Assembly: GCA_023055355.1 (NCBI GenBank)
Contig: JALJCS010000004.1
Coordinates: 13,608,001 to 13,672,000 of the forward strand
Reading direction: 5' to 3'
DNA length: 64,000 nucleotides
Origin: Agelaius tricolor
Lineage: Eukaryota > Chordata > Aves > Passeriformes > Icteridae
Shown: positions 62,501 to 64,000 of the stretch, in pieces
Position numbering within the stretch: position 1 is the first letter of the stretch
Layout: each line of letters begins with the position of its first letter
Translations under genes and position numbers: made by a program
Notes under the pieces: model-generated
Seen by the model: the letters and a program-made list of their open reading frames with translations, nothing else
What the model was told of the DNA's origin: nothing
Databases searched by the model: none

Positions 62501-64000
62501 CCTTCATCAAGGTTTTCTACATTTACTTCTAATTCCTTATATAGTAACTAACTGTGCCTTATTACGAATGCCATGAGTATGGTGTCATATACAGTCTGAC
62601 CTTCGATTATTTAGATTGTACCTATTTTTTAGATTTGGTTTAAAGGCATTGAAATGTAGGTCTTACTCTGATATTCACAGCTCTGCTTTTCCAGCTGCTG
62701 AACATTTCCAGCCCTCAGGAACTCAGCAGACGCTCCAGACACTAAAAAACCTGTATTACTCTCAGTTTGTTTGGTATCTTGGCAAAAAAAACTTAAAACA
62801 AAAGCTTTTGTTTAGAAATCTTTAAATGCCAGGCTTCAAACGATGTAAACATATCATCTCCCAAGCCAAGGCAACTTTAACAACTGATGTATCAGCACTA
62901 ATATTTAAGCAACACAGAAACTGACCTCTCTGCCCCATCTTTGAACATACCTTGCCAGCTTGCAAAAGTGTCAGTACATAAATGACAGAGTACATGCACC
63001 TTTGATCATTAAATTTTGAAACTTCTACCCTTTGAAATAAAGCCTCCTGCACTCTCTTATTTTACTTTTTTTTTTTTTTTGTGATTAACCATCTACAGCT
63101 AATGCCTGAGAAATTCTGCAACTACTCTTCAGAGGAGAAACATTTTATTTTTCATGCTCACCATCACTCACAATTTAAACACTTATCATTATGTTCCCTT
63201 CTGATACCTGCGCTCCCTGAACCCATGATTCTCTATGATGGTAACTTTTCCATGACAAAGTACTACAGATCACACTTGCTCCTACATTTTCACAGCAGTT
63301 TGGGATAATTTTTGAACACTATCTGGTAAAGACACTACCTAATCAGCTTTTTTCTCCCCAGGTCAGAAAATGACAAAAATATTTTAGGTGCAATTGCATA
63401 AAAATGTAACATTGTTCAATTCATCAAGAATATCAAAAAAAGGAGGAAAATCAAAAGTACTGTTAAATGAACAGGTGCTTTAAAATAAACTGAAAGAAGG
63501 ACATTTTGTATATGTTATAAAAACCCACTATAATTCTGCATAATGAAAATTCTCAAGACCTCTACTTGGCAAGCCTTAACTTCTGTATTCTAGTTCAAAA
63601 AAATGGTTAGTTTTTATTTCTAACAGAAATAGGGAAAAAAACCCCCACAATTAGTAGTAGTAAATACCATGCTTATATCAACTACCAAGCAATTACAGTG
63701 AAACTATGAACAACAAGTTAAAATTTTAAACAATTTTCTGGAATTCATAAAGGGCTGCAGAACTATTTAAAGCCTGAAGTATCACTAAAAGAAGGGACTG
63801 GTTCTGCTAAAAACACAGCAATCAGAATCTATAAATAACCATCAGGAAGCAGATGCTAACACTGCCTGCACTGGTCTTCAGAAAATTCATGAACTTGGTA
63901 ATCAGTTTCTATATTCAGCCACAGTGGGGAAAAAAAAGCATTATAAATGAGAAGCACTTCAGAGAAATCTTTAGAAGAGAACGGAAACAATTTGAAGGAA
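59598..64000 (-). other. PIGG: PIGG intron continuing past the window edge
   Basis: The next upstream PIGG exon should encode the preceding membrane segments. I searched the minus strand here and found no frame with matching signatures or paired splice sites, so this whole stretch is probably intron. It holds a possible LTR remnant at 60420-60900, an A/C-rich patch near 61650-61710 and a poly-T run at 63066-63082. Confidence 0.6.
60420..60900 (+). mobile_element. Possible decayed LTR
   Basis: LTR-like layout on the plus strand: a purine-rich upstream part, a TATA-like 'catatataagcaggagcc' near 60646-60663, and a downstream region 'gtcttactaaatcctctcc' that could be a decayed polyadenylation and R-U5 region. 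No terminal TG/CA pair or target duplication could be fixed. Low confidence; it may simply be unique sequence. Confidence 0.3.

Noticed and set aside
62822..63052. Minus-strand frame with a donor-like CAAG|GTATGT near 62950, considered as a PIGG exon
   Set aside because: The upstream sequence on the minus strand is A-rich rather than pyrimidine-rich, so there is no acceptor, and the residues do not match PIGG.

Overview
The window is vertebrate nuclear DNA, almost certainly from a bird and probably a songbird. The evidence is abundant CR1 LINE copies with CR1-type 3' ends, solo LTRs resembling ERVL- and ERVK-type LTRs I associate with passerines, intron-rich gene structure, and one gene whose protein resembles vertebrate PIGG. 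The songbird call is an inference from repeat families recalled from memory.

The only protein-coding gene I can support is the 3' half of PIGG (GPI ethanolamine phosphate transferase 2) on the minus strand. Five coding exons are visible: 59140-59597, 51419-51610, 49345-49654, 39354-39517 and 8287-8512 (stop codon at 8287-8289). Their splice sites and phases join into one open frame of 449 residues plus stop, the multi-pass membrane C-terminal half of the enzyme. The N-terminal catalytic half must lie beyond position 64000. The introns are about 7.5, 1.8, 9.8 and 30.8 kb long.

Layout: 1-8.1 kb lies downstream of PIGG and holds decayed CR1 pieces and simple repeats, with no recognised gene. 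From 8.5 to 39.4 kb is the final PIGG intron. It contains a solo LTR (9.1-9.7 kb), an old CR1 (14.4-15.2 kb), a 2.2 kb GGAA/GTGGC purine array with nested higher-order repeats (16.5-18.7 kb), and a decayed purine-rich tandem-repeat field to about 31.5 kb. A near-full-length dead CR1 (22.0-26.2 kb) and a second CR1 (28.7-29.5 kb) interrupt that field. An ERVL-like LTR (33.4-34.1 kb) and another old CR1 (35.2-36.2 kb) follow. The introns at 39.5-59.1 kb carry more CR1 copies and an LTR at 57.8-58.2 kb flanked by a 6-bp duplication.

I found no new multi-gene system. The most unusual structure is the purine field inside the last PIGG intron, above all the GGAA/GTGGC array. It has exact 150-bp and 60-bp higher-order repeats and two separate blocks of exactly seven 9-bp units, one with GTGGC and one with GGGGC.
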